Of a DNA stretch of 64,000 nt, positions 63,753-64,000 are shown piece after piece. Position 1 is the first letter of the stretch. Each line of letters starts with the position of its first letter. The translations under genes and the position numbers were made by a program. This DNA is from Streptomyces leeuwenhoekii. Lineage in GTDB: Bacteria > Actinomycetota > Actinomycetes > Streptomycetales > Streptomycetaceae. The stretch spans positions 1 to 64,000 of the forward strand of contig NZ_LN831788.1 of the NCBI RefSeq assembly GCF_001013905.1, read 5' to 3'. The notes beneath the pieces were generated by a model. The model ran no database searches, was not told the DNA's origin, and saw only the letters and a list, made by a program, of their open reading frames with translations.

Positions 63753-64000
63753 ATGCGAAACCGTATCGGACTCGCGCCCAGCACCACGCCAGCAACAAGC
63801 AGTGTCGTCGCACACAGCACCGGCACCATCGCCACCCCGGCGTCCGGCCCCGTCATCCCGATGCCCGGCCGGCTCACCGTCTCCTACTACGACCTGACCC
63901 TCCACACGGGGGCCGACCCGGCGCTCGACGAGGTCCCCGACGGGTCCGTCGTCTACGCGATCGGCACGATCACCGCTGTCTCTCAGTTCGACGGTGGCCG
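63753..64000 (+). CDS. Partial gene, unknown protein (runs off right edge)
   Basis: The first 82 residues are visible. ATG 63753 has CCAGGAG at good distance. The start is Thr/Ser/Pro-rich (SSVVAHSTGTIATPASGPVI), followed by beta-type sequence with RLTVSYYDLTLHTG and GSVVYAIGTITAV. This could be a structural protein or a secreted factor; nothing is recognised. The frame is open to position 64000. Confidence 0.65.
   Translation, partial: MRNRIGLAPSTTPATSSVVAHSTGTIATPASGPVIPMPGRLTVSYYDLTLHTGADPALDEVPDGSVVYAIGTITAVSQFDGG

Noticed and set aside
1..64000. CRISPR array
   Set aside because: No set of regularly spaced direct repeats with unique spacers was seen; the repeats found are operators, par sites and the two-copy cassette.

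Overview
The window is high-GC actinobacterial DNA. The codon bias (almost always G or C at third positions), two WhiB-type regulators, an MmyB-type regulator, DUF-type small zinc proteins and the overall style point to Streptomyces or a close relative. It carries a temperate siphovirus genome, and the partition genes argue that the prophage is kept as a plasmid (a phage-plasmid) rather than, or as well as, being integrated. Head, portal and terminase genes are not present and would lie before position 1; the last gene runs off the right edge.

Layout. 0-9.9 kb: late tail genes on the plus strand (tape measure, distal tail protein, three minor tail/baseplate proteins). 10-13 kb: lysis cassette (a stand-alone wall-binding-like protein, an amidase endolysin, three small membrane proteins, a membrane-anchored collagen-like protein). 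13-14.6 kb: nucleotide genes thyX (minus strand) and dcd. 15-20 kb: small genes and two tyrosine-recombinase-like genes; next to the second lies an 18-bp inverted repeat. 20-26.5 kb: a divergent early region built around one symmetric promoter. It runs left into a WYL gene and small zinc proteins, two of them frameshifted. It runs right into a tandem ribbon-helix-helix regulator, a Rad52/Sak-like annealing protein, a cytosine-5 methyltransferase, an HNH endonuclease and a WhiB protein. 26.5-36.5 kb: a winged-helix Rep-like protein, a DciA-like protein, a SLOG protein, then parA and parB with four copies of a palindrome that is the probable centromere. 36.7-47 kb: two early/middle operons with a DnaQ-like exonuclease, a RuvC-like resolvase, a second WhiB, SSB, an XRE regulator and a NERD nuclease. 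47-54 kb, minus strand: Ku, excisionase-like DNA-binding proteins, a type III polyketide synthase and its MmyB-like neighbour. 54-60 kb, minus strand: two operons of small proteins plus an orphan Pycsar-effector-like membrane protein. 60-64 kb: a GIY-YIG/winged-helix fusion, a helix-turn-helix protein of plasmid/phage replication type, a GntR regulator and a partial gene.

How it may work together. Five promoter regions (about 21.45, 36.66, 41.64, 58.34 and 60.17 kb) share one 23-bp palindrome that overlaps the -35 box, with an exact 17-bp spacer to a TAC..T-type -10. They drive most of the early genes on both strands, so a single DNA-binding protein probably controls the whole early programme. 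The best candidate is the tandem ribbon-helix-helix protein at 21565, encoded right at the bidirectional copy. ParA/ParB and the palindromes would keep the prophage as a plasmid. SSB, the Rad52-like protein, RuvC-like protein, exonuclease and Ku form a recombination and end-handling set.

The most unusual items are: the shared operator system; a ParA whose P-loop and switch segments are in swapped order; centromere palindromes placed inside coding sequences; an HNH gene carrying a copy of the methyltransferase C-terminus; a type III polyketide synthase on a phage element; and a duplicated small-gene cassette with a co-varying hairpin. All functional statements are from reading the sequence; no database search or structure prediction was run.
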